Positions 28,592 to 37,397 are shown, counted from the stretch's first letter. The stretch: DNA of 64,000 bases from Desulfamplus sp964425195 (GCA_964425195.1 CAYRLG010000013.1:42398-106397), one strand, 5' to 3'. Made by a program: numbers and translations. Notes: generated by a model not told the origin, from the letters alone.

Positions 28592-28675
28592 ATGAGTAAA
28601 TCAATACATCCAGCACCATATCAGCACTGACGGCATTTTGTATTGCTGCCCGTGCATGGCAGCTCTAAATTGTAA
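28592..28675 (+). other. Short ORF with in-frame TGA and hairpin (possible selenopeptide leader)
   Basis: An ATG at 28592 behind AAAGAGGAAAAAGAG opens a frame MSKSIHPAPYQH, then TGA at 28628-28630, then RHFVLLPVHGSSKL to a TAA at 28673. A perfect 6-pair hairpin, GCTGCC/GGCAGC with a 7-base loop (28645-28663), begins 14 bases after the TGA; its loop lies 20 bases after it, within the usual bacterial SECIS range. The frame is in the leader of the HdrD-like gene. No homologue is recognised. It may instead be a 12-codon ORF with an unrelated attenuator hairpin. Confidence 0.3.
28645..28663 (+). promoter_or_regulatory. Leader hairpin GCTGCC-N7-GGCAGC
   Basis: Perfect inverted repeat in the 321-base leader between the protease and the HdrD-like gene. 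It could be a SECIS-like element for the preceding TGA or an attenuator; there is no T-run after it, so it is not a standard terminator. Confidence 0.45.
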
Positions 28676-28750
28676 TAACTAATTTAAATTACTGATATAA
28701 CTACACTGTTATAGTGTTATTGTAATAAGTAATCAAAGGAGTTTTTTATT

Positions 28751-30040
28751 ATGCTTGATGTGTTGAAACTAAATGATTGTCAGAAAAAAGAGGGTATAAA
28801 AGATAGACTTAAGGCAATGCTCAATGACGGCAATTTAAGTGCCTGCCTTACCTGTGCTGCCTGTTCAAGCGGATGCCCTGCAACAGGTGCAATGGATATG
28901 GACCCAAGAAAATTTGTAAGAATGGCAGTTCTTGGAATGGATAAAGAGCTTGAGCGTCATCCTTGGATATGGGTCTGTACAATGTGCAAACGCTGCCAGA
29001 GTGTCTGCCCAATGAACATTAATATCCCACAACTAATTTTTGAATTAAGGGCTGGCTGGAAAAGAGAAGAGAGACCTAAAGGGATTTTAGGTTCGTGTGA
29101 TCAGCATGTAAAGTCTCGCGGCGGAGCAATGGGAGTTCCATTTGAAGATTTTGAATTTACAGTAAACGATCTTGCCGAAGAGTGTAGAACTCAAGATGGT
29201 TTTGAAGAGTTAGAGGCTCCAATTGACAAAGAGGGGGCTATGTATGCTCTTAACCAAAACTCCCGCGAACCTGTAACAGAGCCTGATGAACTTTTGCCTC
29301 TTTGGAAGATTCTTCATAAAGCAGATGCAGATTGGACATACTATTCAGATATGTGGGGCGGTGAAAACTACTGCATGTTCCTTGCTGATGATAAATCTTG
29401 GGGCGATATTGTAAGGGCACAATCTAAAAAAATAGATGAACTTGGCTGCAAAACATTCATAAACACAGAGTGTGGACACTCCTTTTTCGCCGTTTATGCA
29501 GCACTTAAAAAATTTAATATCCCTCACAATTTTGAATTTAAAAGCATTGTTGAAATGTATGCAAAGTGGATAAGAGAGGGGAAACTTCCTGTAAACTCAG
29601 ATTGGAACAAAGACCTCAAAATAAAGTTTACTGTTCAAGACCCGTGCAATGTTGTTCGTAAATCTCTTGGAGACTATTTTGCTGACGAGCTTCGTTTTGT
29701 TGTAAAAACTGCTGTTGGAGAAGATAATTTTATAGAGATGTATCCTAACAAATCCAACAATTTCTGCTGTGGTGGAGGCGGAGGTGCCTTACAAGCAGGG
29801 TTTACAAAAGAGCGTCAGGCTTATGGAAAGATAAAATTTGACCAGATAGCACAAACAGGTGCTGATTACGTAATCACTCCATGCCACAACTGTCATGCAC
29901 AGATTGAAGATATAAAGCATGTTTACGGTGGCAAATACCATGTTGTTCATTTGTGGACTATCCTTTGCCTATCAATGGGTATCCTTGGCGAGAACGAAAG
30001 AACTTATTTAGGACCTGATCTTGCAGATTTTGGTCTTTAA
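28751..30040 (+). CDS. HdrD-like iron-sulfur protein (HdrC-HdrB fusion)
   Basis: The 429-residue protein combines an HdrC-like N-terminus with two [4Fe-4S] motifs (Cys32-35-38-42 and Cys76-79-82-86) and an HdrB-like C-terminal region. The latter keeps one full CCG cluster motif: DPCNVVRK, NNFCCGGGGG and TPCHNCH. The first CCG half is degenerate (FINTECGHS). Such proteins (HdrD, DsrK, TmcB relatives) reduce disulfides or equivalent thiol acceptors. It stands first in a run with HdrA, MvhD and Flx-type genes, so it is the likely acceptor-side subunit of that complex. GGAG precedes the start. Substrate unknown. Confidence 0.82.
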   Translation: MLDVLKLNDCQKKEGIKDRLKAMLNDGNLSACLTCAACSSGCPATGAMDMDPRKFVRMAVLGMDKELERHPWIWVCTMCKRCQSVCPMNINIPQLIFELRAGWKREERPKGILGSCDQHVKSRGGAMGVPFEDFEFTVNDLAEECRTQDGFEELEAPIDKEGAMYALNQNSREPVTEPDELLPLWKILHKADADWTYYSDMWGGENYCMFLADDKSWGDIVRAQSKKIDELGCKTFINTECGHSFFAVYAALKKFNIPHNFEFKSIVEMYAKWIREGKLPVNSDWNKDLKIKFTVQDPCNVVRKSLGDYFADELRFVVKTAVGEDNFIEMYPNKSNNFCCGGGGGALQAGFTKERQAYGKIKFDQIAQTGADYVITPCHNCHAQIEDIKHVYGGKYHVVHLWTILCLSMGILGENERTYLGPDLADFGL

Positions 30041-30082
30041 GTTGACTTTGATCTTTCCAAGTCTTTAACAGGATAAGTTTTT

Positions 30083-30104
30083 TGCAGGAGTAGTAACCCC
30101 TGCA
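30083..30104 (+). terminator. Weak hairpin between the HdrD-like gene and hdrA
   Basis: TGCAGG (30083-30088) pairs with CCTGCA (30099-30104) around a 10-base loop. The T-run is before, not after, the stem, so it is more likely an RNA processing or attenuation element than a full terminator. Confidence 0.3.
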
Positions 30105-30155
30105 CCATTTCTATCCCAAAAGACTATACTCATAGGATTTTAAAGGAGATTAAAC

Positions 30156-33100
30156 ATGAGTAACAACAGTGTAACCGGAGCTGTCCTCGTTGCAGGAGGT
30201 GGCATTGGGGCAATTCAAGCTGCCCTTGATTTGGCAAACTCTGGCTATTACGTATATATGGTTGAAAAATCGCCCTCAATAGGCGGTGTGATGGCACAGC
30301 TTGACAAGACCTTTCCAACAAATGACTGCTCCATGTGCATTATGTCGCCAAAACTTGTTGAGGTTGGACGGCACATCAATATAGAACTTATAACTCTTGC
30401 TGAAATAACAGACGTAAGAGGAGAACAAGGCAATTTTGAGGTAGATGTATTTCAAAAAGCACGCTACGTTGACATGACAAAGTGTATAGCATGTGGTGCT
30501 TGTGCTGAGAAATGTCCCAAAAAAGTGGAAGACACCTATAATGCCTCTCTTGCAAAGAGAAAAGCAATTTATGTTCCTTATCCTCAGGCTGTTCCGCTAA
30601 AATATGCAATTGATGCAGACAACTGCATTATGCTTACAAAAGGAAAATGCGGAAATTGCGAAAAAACATGCCCTGCTGGTGCAATTCTTTATGCTGACAA
30701 GGATAAAAATCTCACCCTAAATGTTGGCTCAATTATTCTTGCCCCGGGATTTAAAACCTACAACCCTTCAGGCAAAGCAATCTACAACTACGATGCGTCA
30801 AAAGATGTTGTAACCTCAATTGAATTTGAACGTTATCTATCTGCATCAGGACCTAATCAAGGTCATGTTGTAAGACCTTCTGACAATGGACATCCTCATA
30901 AAATAGCATGGCTTCAATGTGTTGGCTCAAGAGATATAAACACTTGCGGCAATGGTTATTGCTCTTCTGTATGCTGTATGTATGCAATCAAACAGGCGAT
31001 AATTGCAAAAGAGCATGACCCTTCTCTTGAATGCACCATATTTTATATGGATATGAGAACCCACGGCAAAGGTTTTGAGAGCTGTTACAATGAAGCAAAA
31101 GAGAAACACGGCATCAAGTTTGTAAGATGCAAGGTTCACTCTGTATTTACTCAGGAAGAAAAGCTCAATAATGAAGAAAAATTGGATATAAAATCGGTTG
31201 AAGATAATGAAATAAAATCAACGACAGAAGCAAAAGAATCAAAAAAAGATAATAAAAACAAGAAAAATAAAAATGTAAAACAACATCAGGTGATCAGTTA
31301 TTTTGATGAAGAGACTGGAAAAGTTGTAAGTGATCTTTACGATATAGTTGTCCTTTCTGTTGGAATGGAAATTTCACCTGAAACAAAGGCTCTTGCTGAA
31401 AAAATAGGAATCGGGCTTACTGACAGCGGATTTATTAAAACATCTTCATTTGATCCTGTTGCAGCAACAAAATCTGGTATTTATGTTTGCGGAGCGGTTC
31501 AAGGACCAAAAGATATTCCCCAATCAGTTGTAGAAGCTGGCGGAGCTGCAATGCGTGCAGGCACTGCTCTTGCTGCTGCAAGAAACACTCTTACCAAAAA
31601 AACTCCAGAGAGAACAGAGATTGACATAAAAGGCGAGCGTCCAAGGGTCGGCGTCTTTGTCTGCCATTGTGGAAGCAATATTGCCAGCGTAATTGATGTT
31701 GCTGCTGTTCGTGATTATGCGGCAGATCTTCCTTATGTTGAGTATGCTGCAACAAATATGTATTCATGCTCTCAAGATGCTCAAGATGGAATCGCAAACA
31801 TTGTAAAAGAAAAACAGCTTAACAGAATGATTGTTGCAGCGTGTTCTCCACGAACACATGAACCGCTGTTTCAAGAGACTTTGCTTTCTGCTGGAATAAA
31901 CAAATATCTCTTTGAGATGGTCAATATCAGAAATCATGGATCATGGGTTCACAAAGATTATCCTTTAGAAGCGACTCAAAAGGCAAAAGACCTTGTGAGA
32001 ATGGCAGTTGCAAAGAGTGTTCAACTTGAGCCTCTTGCAGAAGCTGACCTAAATATTGACCAGAATGTTGTTGTAATCGGCGGTGGAATTTCTGGTATGA
32101 CTGCTGCAAAATCACTTGCAGATCAAGGATATAAGGTCAACATTATTGAGCGTGAATCAACACTTGGAGGTCAGGCAAACAATCTTTATCAAACTGCCGG
32201 CAGAGCAATGATTCAGGAAGGCTTAGAAAATCTAACATCACAAATTGTCTCTCATGAAAATATAACAGTTTTCACGGGTGCTAAAATTGAAGATGTTGAA
32301 GGGTTTGTTGGTAATTTTAAGACCACCATAAGCACTTGTTCTGATCCATCATCACTTTCTTCTTCTGCTTCAAAATGCGGCTGTTCTTCTGGAATCGCAA
32401 ATAGTTCTAAAACAATTGAACATGGCGTTACAATCATAGCCACAGGTGCATCAGAGTTAAAGCCAACCGAATATATGTATGGTCAGGATAAACGGATTGT
32501 AACAGGCATTGAGCTTGATAAGATGTTTATCAATAACGATCCTGCACTTGAATCAGCAAAAAGTGCTGTATTTATTCAGTGCGTAGGTTCAAGAGAGCCA
32601 CAACGCCCATATTGCTCAAGAATCTGCTGTTCCCACTCTGTTCTTTCTGCTCTGCATCTTAAAGAGAAAAACCCTGACATGAATATCTTTATCCTTTACA
32701 GGGATATAAGAACTTATGGTGAAAAAGAGCTTCTCTACAAAGAGGCAAGAGAGAAAGGGATAATTTTTATAAGATATGATCTTTCAAACAAGCCAGAAGT
32801 TTCAATAGGAACTGGCGTTGATAGTAAAGAGTGTGGTGTGAATGATGTTAGCAATAGACTCAGCATTAAAGTTATTGATCATGTTCTTAAGATGCCGATT
32901 GTCATTGAAGCTGACCTTCTTACACTTGCATCTGCTGTTATTCCATACAAAGATGAAAAACTTGCTCAATTCTTCAAAGTTCCTCTTAACGAAGATGGAT
33001 TCTTTGTTGAAGCCCACGTAAAACTTGCACCGTCAGATTTTGCCACAGACGGCGTATTTCTGTGCGGTCTTGCCCATTATCCAAAACCAATAGATGAATC

Positions 33101-33428
33101 AATTGCACAAGCTCAGGCTGCTGCTTCAAGTGCGTTAAGACTTCTTTCAAAGAAAACAATCAAAACACAAGGCACTATTGCAGAGGTAAATCAAGTAATA
33201 TGTAGCGGCTGCGGAGTCTGCGTATCTGTATGCCCATATAATGCCCCCTCTTTGAGAGCTGCCCAAACAGAAGGCAGACCAAAACCGCATGAAGGCAAAG
33301 CAGAGATAAATCCTGTTCTCTGTAAAGGGTGCGGTGCGTGTGTCTCTTCATGCCGTTCAGGTGCATTAAAACTTAAAGGTTTTGATGATGGACAGCTTTT
33401 GGCAATGATTGAAAGTGCAATGAATTAG
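30156..33428 (+). CDS. hdrA: HdrA-type flavoprotein, double-length
   Basis: A 1090-residue flavin and Fe-S protein built of two HdrA-like halves. The first has the FAD loop GGGIGAIQAA, the Cys-rich segment NDCSMCIMSPKLVEVGRH, and ferredoxin motifs CIACGACAEKC and CGNCEKTCP. The second has a new FAD-binding loop (VVIGGGISGMTAA near residue 638) and ends with two ferredoxin motifs, CSGCGVCVSVCP and CKGCGACVSSC. HdrA carries the bifurcating flavin in heterodisulfide reductase complexes. A Lys/Glu/Asn-rich insertion (bases about 31160-31285) and a Ser/Cys-rich one (about 32330-32415) interrupt the halves. It sits between the HdrD-like and MvhD genes. No TGA codons are involved; the positions sometimes occupied by Sec carry Cys. 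Confidence 0.88.
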   Translation: MSNNSVTGAVLVAGGGIGAIQAALDLANSGYYVYMVEKSPSIGGVMAQLDKTFPTNDCSMCIMSPKLVEVGRHINIELITLAEITDVRGEQGNFEVDVFQKARYVDMTKCIACGACAEKCPKKVEDTYNASLAKRKAIYVPYPQAVPLKYAIDADNCIMLTKGKCGNCEKTCPAGAILYADKDKNLTLNVGSIILAPGFKTYNPSGKAIYNYDASKDVVTSIEFERYLSASGPNQGHVVRPSDNGHPHKIAWLQCVGSRDINTCGNGYCSSVCCMYAIKQAIIAKEHDPSLECTIFYMDMRTHGKGFESCYNEAKEKHGIKFVRCKVHSVFTQEEKLNNEEKLDIKSVEDNEIKSTTEAKESKKDNKNKKNKNVKQHQVISYFDEETGKVVSDLYDIVVLSVGMEISPETKALAEKIGIGLTDSGFIKTSSFDPVAATKSGIYVCGAVQGPKDIPQSVVEAGGAAMRAGTALAAARNTLTKKTPERTEIDIKGERPRVGVFVCHCGSNIASVIDVAAVRDYAADLPYVEYAATNMYSCSQDAQDGIANIVKEKQLNRMIVAACSPRTHEPLFQETLLSAGINKYLFEMVNIRNHGSWVHKDYPLEATQKAKDLVRMAVAKSVQLEPLAEADLNIDQNVVVIGGGISGMTAAKSLADQGYKVNIIERESTLGGQANNLYQTAGRAMIQEGLENLTSQIVSHENITVFTGAKIEDVEGFVGNFKTTISTCSDPSSLSSSASKCGCSSGIANSSKTIEHGVTIIATGASELKPTEYMYGQDKRIVTGIELDKMFINNDPALESAKSAVFIQCVGSREPQRPYCSRICCSHSVLSALHLKEKNPDMNIFILYRDIRTYGEKELLYKEAREKGIIFIRYDLSNKPEVSIGTGVDSKECGVNDVSNRLSIKVIDHVLKMPIVIEADLLTLASAVIPYKDEKLAQFFKVPLNEDGFFVEAHVKLAPSDFATDGVFLCGLAHYPKPIDESIAQAQAAASSALRLLSKKTIKTQGTIAEVNQVICSGCGVCVSVCPYNAPSLRAAQTEGRPKPHEGKAEINPVLCKGCGACVSSCRSGALKLKGFDDGQLLAMIESAMN

Positions 33429-33443
33429 GAGATAAATAATAAA

Positions 33444-33893
33444 ATGAGTGAGTTTGAACCAAAAATCATAACAATACTATGCAACTGGTGCACTTATGGT
33501 GCTGCTGATCTTGCTGGAGTAAGCAGATTTCAATATCCGCCAAATATAAGAGTTATAAGAGTTCCATGTTCTGGTCGTGTTTCGCCAAAGATGATTTTAT
33601 CAGCATTTCATAATGGTGCTGATGGTATCTGGATTTCTGGATGCCACCCTGGAGATTGCCATTACATTACAGGCAATTACTATGCACGAAGAAAGTTCAT
33701 ACTTTTAAAAGAGTTTCTTGAATATAATGGAATTGAATCGGGAAGAATTCACTTTTCATGGATTTCGTCAGCAGAAGGTGTGAAATTTGCCGAAGTTGCC
33801 CGCGATGTTGTTGAGTCTGTAAAAAAACTTGGACCTGCTAAATATTTTATCAAAAAAGAGCTTGATAATATTTTGGAGGAACAAGCAGCATGA
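33444..33893 (+). CDS. mvhD: MvhD/FlxD-type [2Fe-2S] subunit
   Basis: A 149-residue electron-transfer protein with CNWCTYGAADLAG at the start and VPCSGRVSP and GCHPGDCHY further on, the pattern of MvhD. In known complexes MvhD passes electrons from a hydrogenase or NAD(P)H oxidoreductase to HdrA. It follows hdrA by 15 bases and overlaps the next gene by 4 bases, so it is part of the operon. The soluble hydrogenase partners MvhA and MvhG are absent here; a flavin reductase is encoded instead, as in Flx-Hdr loci. Confidence 0.92.
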   Translation: MSEFEPKIITILCNWCTYGAADLAGVSRFQYPPNIRVIRVPCSGRVSPKMILSAFHNGADGIWISGCHPGDCHYITGNYYARRKFILLKEFLEYNGIESGRIHFSWISSAEGVKFAEVARDVVESVKKLGPAKYFIKKELDNILEEQAA

Positions 33894-34882
33894 CAATAAA
33901 CATGAATAGTGTAAATAGTAATAAAAATCAAATAGATGCGATAAATTTGCATACAATAAATCAGTTATACACAGAAAAGATAAGAGAATCAGCTAAAAAG
34001 GTGCTTTTAGAAAAAAAGGCAGATGTTGTTATCGGCTTTAAAAACGGAACAGAGCCGATGACAACTGAGCCATGTCTCATAAAAAAAGCCTCTGATGCTG
34101 ATAAATTAATTTGGAATGAGCATTGCCGCTTGAACCTTGCCAACTATGTAAAAGGCAGGAAAGACAAGGTTGGTGTAATCGCTAAAGGGTGTGATTCCCG
34201 TAATTTGGTTAATCATATAATTGAGAAACAGATTAAACGCGAAAATCTTTATATTATCGGTGTGCCGTGCAGCGGCATGGTTGATAAATCAGTAAAAGGC
34301 TGTGTCTGTCAGGAAGAGAAAGATGAAAAAAAATCAAATATTATTAACATAGAGACTCTTCAAGATAACTGCAAAACCTGTATTAAACGCAATCCTGTTA
34401 TTTTTGATGAGATGATAGCAGAACCAGTTAAAGAGAGAGTGTGGACAAAAGAGGAGAAACTTAAAGAGCGTTTTGAATCAGTCAACAAAATAGAGGCAAT
34501 GTCAGAAAGTGATAGATGGAGTTTTTTTAATGATATGCTCTCATCTTGCACAAGATGCTATGCGTGCAGAAACGCCTGCCCACTCTGCTACTGCCCAACC
34601 TGCTTTGTTGATGAATCGCGTCCTCAATGGCTTGGTAAAGGAAGTGACCCGATAGATATCAGAACCTACCATCTTTTAAGGGCTTTTCACTGTGCTGGCA
34701 GATGCACAGATTGTGGTGCTTGCGAAGCTGCCTGTCCCATGAATATAAAGGTGAGGCTGTTTACAAAGAAATTAGATAAAGAGTGCTTTGAAAGTTTTGG
34801 CTGGGAAGCAGGAATGAGCCTTGATGAGCGTCCTCCTTTAGATGTTTACAAGGTGAATGATAACGCTGATTTTATCAGGTAG
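33890..34882 (+). CDS. Ferredoxin-type 4Fe-4S protein, Flx-Hdr locus
   Basis: A 330-residue cytoplasmic protein. The middle part has cysteines in KGCDSRNL, PCSGMVDKSVKGCVC and CKTCIKRNP; the C-terminal part has a Cys-rich segment CTRCYACRNACPLCYCPTC and a ferredoxin motif CTDCGACEAACP. It resembles F420-hydrogenase beta-like/ferredoxin proteins encoded in Flx-Hdr clusters (FlxC-like by position). The start overlaps mvhD by 4 bases and has GGAGG before it. The first 30 residues are Asn-rich and not conserved in my recollection. Probably an electron-transfer subunit of the complex. Confidence 0.75.
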   Translation: MTINMNSVNSNKNQIDAINLHTINQLYTEKIRESAKKVLLEKKADVVIGFKNGTEPMTTEPCLIKKASDADKLIWNEHCRLNLANYVKGRKDKVGVIAKGCDSRNLVNHIIEKQIKRENLYIIGVPCSGMVDKSVKGCVCQEEKDEKKSNIINIETLQDNCKTCIKRNPVIFDEMIAEPVKERVWTKEEKLKERFESVNKIEAMSESDRWSFFNDMLSSCTRCYACRNACPLCYCPTCFVDESRPQWLGKGSDPIDIRTYHLLRAFHCAGRCTDCGACEAACPMNIKVRLFTKKLDKECFESFGWEAGMSLDERPPLDVYKVNDNADFIR

Positions 34883-34940
34883 TAGAGACGCACGGCTGTG
34901 TGTCTCACGGCTTGTGCCTCTTATGGCTGTGCGTTTCTAC
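34882..34940. repeat. Dispersed palindrome GTAGAGACGCA..., copy 2 (tandem/expanded)
   Basis: GTAGAGACGCACGGCTGTG and a degenerate GTCTCA close a first hairpin (34882-34906); a second half (34908-34940) ends in GGCTGTGCGTTTCTAC, so the outer ends can also pair. It starts at the last base of the preceding gene's stop codon region. Confidence 0.65.
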
Positions 34941-34991
34941 AATTTCATATAAAGGAGAACTCTACAATTTCTTATGATAACAGGACATACC

Positions 34992-36083
34992 ATGAAAATT
35001 ATAAAGATAGATAAGACAATCTGGTCTAAAGGAGTCGATAAATCAAGAGAGTCCTACAGATTAATAGGACCAGTAAAAGATAAAGATTTCCACTGTTTCA
35101 GAGAGCTTGCAAAAAATGAACAGCCAGATATGAATTACAAAAATTCAAGAGTGTCGCCAAAATCAATAGCATTTCCACAATCGGAAACAATGTTTGTATA
35201 TAATTTGGACGAAAAAGTTGAAGGGCATCATGTTATGCAAGATGCCAAAAAGGATTACTCACCAAGAGCAGTTGTAGGCATAAGACCTTGTGATGCAAAA
35301 GCATTTAAAATTCTTGATCTTAATTTTAACAACTCTGACTACCAAGACCCATATTGGATAAATGCCTATAACTGCACTACGCTTATTGGTCTTGCTGTGA
35401 ACAGCCCTGATAAGTTTGATTTTTCAACAAGCTGCGGAACAGGTCTGTTTGATGACTCTGCTGTTGATGTTCTGCTTATTGATTATAACGACTCTTATCT
35501 TGCTAAAATTATGACTGACAAAGGTTCGGCTTGGCTCAATGCTGCTGGATTTATAACTGAAAATGGCGAAATAGATGGAACTGTTAAAGGTGTCGGTGAA
35601 GCTGGAGAAGATATTTATGAGATAATTGAGAAGCTAAAAGTAGATGCAGAATCCAAAATCACCTCAAAAGTTGCTTTTGACAAGATAAGAGAAAAGACAA
35701 TTCTTGATATTTTTAATGCACCATTTTGGGAAGATATTACTTTTGCCTGCCTAAACTGCGGAACTTGCACATATTCATGCCCAACCTGCTGGTGTTTTGA
35801 TATTCAAGATGTGGCTAAAGGCAGAAAGGGAATACGTCAAAAGAACTGGGATTCCTGCATGTCCTCTCTTTTTACTGTCCATGCAACAGGACACAACCCA
35901 AGGCAGACTGGCTGGGAAAGAACACGCCAGAGATTTATGCACAAACTAAAATATTTTCAGGATAAATATAATCAGGGAATTATGTGCGTTGGGTGTGGTC
36001 GCTGTGTTGAGCAGTGTCCTGCAAACATAGATATTAGAAATATTTGCAATCAGATGAATAACATGGGGAGTGGGGAGGAGTAA
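34992..36083 (+). CDS. 4Fe-4S dicluster protein, AsrA/FlxB-like
   Basis: The 363-residue protein resembles the A subunit of anaerobic sulfite reductase and hydrogenase beta-type subunits: VVGIRPCDAKAF in the first half, then two ferredoxin motifs, CLNCGTCTYSCPTC and CVGCGRCVEQCP. Such subunits carry electrons between an NAD(P)H flavoprotein and a partner enzyme. The family normally starts MKIIKIDK, so the ATG at 34992 (behind AGGA) is preferred over 34974. The next gene, 6 bases on, encodes the FAD/NAD(P)H subunit, so these two probably form the NAD(P)H-oxidising part of an Flx-Hdr complex. Confidence 0.8.
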   Translation: MKIIKIDKTIWSKGVDKSRESYRLIGPVKDKDFHCFRELAKNEQPDMNYKNSRVSPKSIAFPQSETMFVYNLDEKVEGHHVMQDAKKDYSPRAVVGIRPCDAKAFKILDLNFNNSDYQDPYWINAYNCTTLIGLAVNSPDKFDFSTSCGTGLFDDSAVDVLLIDYNDSYLAKIMTDKGSAWLNAAGFITENGEIDGTVKGVGEAGEDIYEIIEKLKVDAESKITSKVAFDKIREKTILDIFNAPFWEDITFACLNCGTCTYSCPTCWCFDIQDVAKGRKGIRQKNWDSCMSSLFTVHATGHNPRQTGWERTRQRFMHKLKYFQDKYNQGIMCVGCGRCVEQCPANIDIRNICNQMNNMGSGEE

Positions 36084-36089
36084 AAGAGT

Positions 36090-36935
36090 ATGCACAATCC
36101 ATATAAACCATATCCAGTGCGTATAGATGATATTCAAATCGCCACTGAAGATAAGAGCTTAAGAACATTCAAATTTGTCTTTCTTGATCCTGAAGATGAA
36201 AAGAGATTTTCCTATAAATCAGGACAGTTTGCTGAGCTTTCAATTCCGGGTCAAGGAGAAATCCCGATTGGTATAGCATCATCGCCTACAGAAAAAGGTT
36301 TTGTGATGTTTACTGTTTTTAGAACAGGCAAGGTTACAAGCTATCTTCACGAAATGAAGGTTGGCGATATAATGGGAATAAGAGGACCTTTAGGAAATTG
36401 GTATCCTTGGGATAGACTTGAAGGTAAAAATATACTGATTATTGGTGGAGGTTTTGCATTTACAACTTTAAGATCATCAATAAAGATGATGCTTGATCCT
36501 GCAAACCGCAAAAGATTCGGCAAAATTGATGTTATTTATGGTGCAAGAACTCCTGGAATGCTTCTTTACAAAGAGGAGCTTATGGAATGGGAGAAGCGTG
36601 ATGATATAAATATGCACATTACAGTGGACAGCACAAACGATCCCAATTGGAAGTATCACACTGGTTTTGTTCCAACAATAACCGAAAAAGTTGCTCCTCC
36701 TGCTGATAATGATACTTACGCAATAATTTGCGGTCCTCCTATTATGATTAAGTTTACCCAGCCTGTTCTCGACAAACTTGGCTATCAGCATGACCATATT
36801 ATTATGAGTCTTGAAAACCGTATGAAATGCGGAATCGGCATGTGCGGAAGGTGTAATATTGGCAAAGAGTTAGTGTGCAAAGATGGTCCTGTTTTCACTC
36901 TTGAGCAGCTTAACAAGACACCTAAAGAGTATTAA
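36090..36935 (+). CDS. flxA: FAD/NAD(P)H oxidoreductase, AsrB/FlxA-like
   Basis: A 281-residue ferredoxin-reductase-fold protein: FAD domain with FSYKSGQFAELSIPG, NAD(P)-binding domain starting NILIIGGGFAFTTLR and a C-terminal [2Fe-2S] site in MKCGIGMCGRCNIGKELVCKDG. This is the dihydroorotate dehydrogenase electron-transfer/AsrB pattern, and the protein should take hydride from NAD(P)H. It is the last gene of the HdrD-like to Flx run, starting 6 bases after the AsrA-like gene behind a GGGGAGGAG site. The Flx name rests on gene order and family resemblance. Confidence 0.8.
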   Translation: MHNPYKPYPVRIDDIQIATEDKSLRTFKFVFLDPEDEKRFSYKSGQFAELSIPGQGEIPIGIASSPTEKGFVMFTVFRTGKVTSYLHEMKVGDIMGIRGPLGNWYPWDRLEGKNILIIGGGFAFTTLRSSIKMMLDPANRKRFGKIDVIYGARTPGMLLYKEELMEWEKRDDINMHITVDSTNDPNWKYHTGFVPTITEKVAPPADNDTYAIICGPPIMIKFTQPVLDKLGYQHDHIIMSLENRMKCGIGMCGRCNIGKELVCKDGPVFTLEQLNKTPKEY

Positions 36936-36983
36936 ACTGCCATTAAAATTAATAAGTTAATTGGATAATACAAAATAATCTGA

Positions 36984-37047
36984 ATCAGGATACCCAAGAT
37001 GGAAGGATAGGCAGGATAAACCATCCTGAACATCATTTAATCCTGAA
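36984..37047. repeat. CAGGAT/ATCCTG repeat cluster
   Basis: Several CAGGAT and ATCCTG units are arranged as inverted repeats, the best being CAGGAT-AAACC-ATCCTG at 37012-37028. Similar strings occur as intergenic repeats in many bacterial genomes. It lies between the Flx genes and the Cys-type HesB-like gene. Confidence 0.4.
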
Positions 37048-37085
37048 AATACTGAGTCAGACAACAAATAATAAGGAGATAAATA

Positions 37086-37397
37086 ATGATTACTGTAACC
37101 GAATCAGCACAAAAAGAGATTAAAGCATATTTTGCAGATAAAGAGCTCAAACCAATAAGAATATTCTTAAATAACGGCTGTGGCGGACCTCAGCTTGCAA
37201 TGGCTCTTGATGATAAAACGAGCAATGACTCTGTTTATAAAATAGACGGGGTTGAATATCTTATGGATACCCGACTTCTTGAAGGTGCAAAACCAGTAGA
37301 AATAGGCTTTTCAGGCATGGGATTTAAGATAGATTCAAGCCTTGAGTTGTCATCTGGCTGCTCTTCTTGTGGCACAAAAGGGTCGTGTTGTTCATAA
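37086..37397 (+). CDS. HesB/IscA-like protein, cysteine form
   Basis: A 103-residue paralogue of the selenoprotein at 7896-8213. It has RIFLNNGCGGPQLAMALDD where the other has the TGA codon, IGFSGMGFKIDSSLEL, and the same Cys-rich end CSSCGTKGSCCS. The family is related to IscA-type Fe-S cluster carriers, but the C-terminal cysteine cluster differs from housekeeping IscA. It follows the Flx-Hdr operon by 150 bases with its own AAGGAG site; it may help load clusters into those Fe-S-rich proteins, which is inference. Confidence 0.85.
   Translation: MITVTESAQKEIKAYFADKELKPIRIFLNNGCGGPQLAMALDDKTSNDSVYKIDGVEYLMDTRLLEGAKPVEIGFSGMGFKIDSSLELSSGCSSCGTKGSCCS

Noticed and set aside
30310..30350. Possible selenocysteine in HdrA
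   Set aside because: The NDCSMCI segment uses Cys codons, and no in-frame TGA exists.
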